Positions 63,741-64,000 of a stretch of 64,000 nt of DNA are shown one piece after another. This DNA comes from Pseudomonas sp. PDM05 (lineage in GTDB: Bacteria > Pseudomonadota > Gammaproteobacteria > Pseudomonadales > Pseudomonadaceae), in contig NZ_JACVAC010000001.1 in NCBI RefSeq assembly GCF_014851685.1, positions 248,001 to 312,000 of the forward strand. Reading direction: 5' to 3'. The notes beneath the pieces are model-generated. The model searched no databases and was not told the DNA's origin. It saw only the letters and a program-made list of their open reading frames with translations. Numbering within the stretch: position 1 is the stretch's first letter; every line of letters begins with the position of its first letter. The position numbers and the translations under genes were made by a program.

Positions 63741-64000
63741 AGCCCCGGCGGCCCTGAAGGCCGCCAGTGTGGATGAAGATCAGGCGGGTTCCGGGCCGAA
63801 AACGCCCGGCTTCGATCTGCTGCTTCAAGGCCAGCAGCGCTTTGCCGGTATAGAGCGGTTCCAGGGGCAGGCCGCAGGCCTTTTCTGTTTGCTCGATAAA
63901 GTCCAGCAGCAGCGGATCGACCTTGGCAAAACCACCTCGGCTGGCGTCCAGCAGTTCATAACCGCCCTGCACGATAGCCTCCACGTTCTGCGCCACACCA
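63730..64000 (-). CDS. PLP-dependent D-cysteine desulfhydrase / ACC deaminase family, 5' partial
   Basis: C-terminal 89 residues; the frame is open to the window edge, so the start is outside. The visible part includes GLPLEPLYTGKALLAL and the end FIHTGGLQGRRGF, in which the HTGG.QG loop binds the PLP phosphate side of the active site in this family. Members break down D-cysteine or 1-aminocyclopropane-1-carboxylate; the fragment cannot decide which, but desulfhydrases are more common in pseudomonads. It is convergent with the cytochrome b561 gene. Confidence 0.82.
   Translation of the reverse strand, partial: GVAQNVEAIVQGGYELLDASRGGFAKVDPLLLDFIEQTEKACGLPLEPLYTGKALLALKQQIEAGRFRPGTRLIFIHTGGLQGRRGFMG

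Overview
The window is a stretch of a chromosome from a fluorescent Pseudomonas, most likely the P. fluorescens group. The evidence is GC-rich coding, many REP hairpins of the GTGGGAGCGGGCTTGC type, a Fur-controlled PrrF sRNA, a sigma-54-driven Crc-antagonist RNA, a complete liu (leucine/isovalerate) regulon, two DUF6124 genes and TamAB. There are no tRNA or rRNA genes, no insertion sequence and no CRISPR array. All calls rest on reading the sequence and on family knowledge; nothing was searched against a database.

Layout. 1-5089: mrpA(B)CDEFG Na+/H+ antiporter operon, 5' truncated by the window edge. 5146-6482: HIT protein, then a structured leader ahead of a DUF6124 gene. 6680-11321: glnS-cysS on the minus strand, and ppiB-lpxH on the plus strand. 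11482-24607: an orphan type VI secretion effector island, read on the minus strand as vgrG, DUF4123 adaptor, five DUF3304 immunity lipoproteins, Tle1 phospholipase, PAAR, an unknown membrane protein and a TssM/IcmF-like protein. 24858-29523: MarR-controlled EmrAB-type efflux pump with an outer-membrane channel. 30131-36244: tamA-tamB and an acetyltransferase. 36415-41364: xthA, a PstS/OmpA fusion, an acyl-CoA dehydrogenase and a LysR regulator. 41470-50773: liuR-liuE, a Crc-type sRNA, an acyl-CoA synthetase and divergent liuABCD. 50770-53505: S24-type repressor, DUF6124 gene, PrrF and an M14 carboxypeptidase. 53489-56526: catalase-like peroxidase and cytochrome b561, divergent from an ECF sigma/anti-sigma pair. 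56682-59935: zapE, an LRR-kinase and yebC. 60035-62949: LysR-phnW-phnX (2-aminoethylphosphonate breakdown). 63183-64000: second cytochrome b561 and a truncated D-cysteine desulfhydrase/ACC deaminase-like gene.

The most striking region is the immunity array at 18503-21452. Five lipoprotein genes alternate in two types (A-B-A-B-A) through a recent tandem duplication of about 1.2 kb. Between each B gene and the next A gene lies a short relic whose first part matches the start of the Tle1 effector gene and whose second part matches the end of the DUF4123 adaptor gene. The array therefore looks like the collapsed remains of repeated adaptor-immunity-effector cassettes that lost the toxins and kept the immunity genes.

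Other points of note are a terminator plus three-way-junction leader before the first DUF6124 gene, a repressor that has lost both S24 catalytic residues, a pair of matched divergent ECF promoters, LiuR-like palindromes at two liu promoters, and a possible RsmA site at the vgrG ribosome-binding region.
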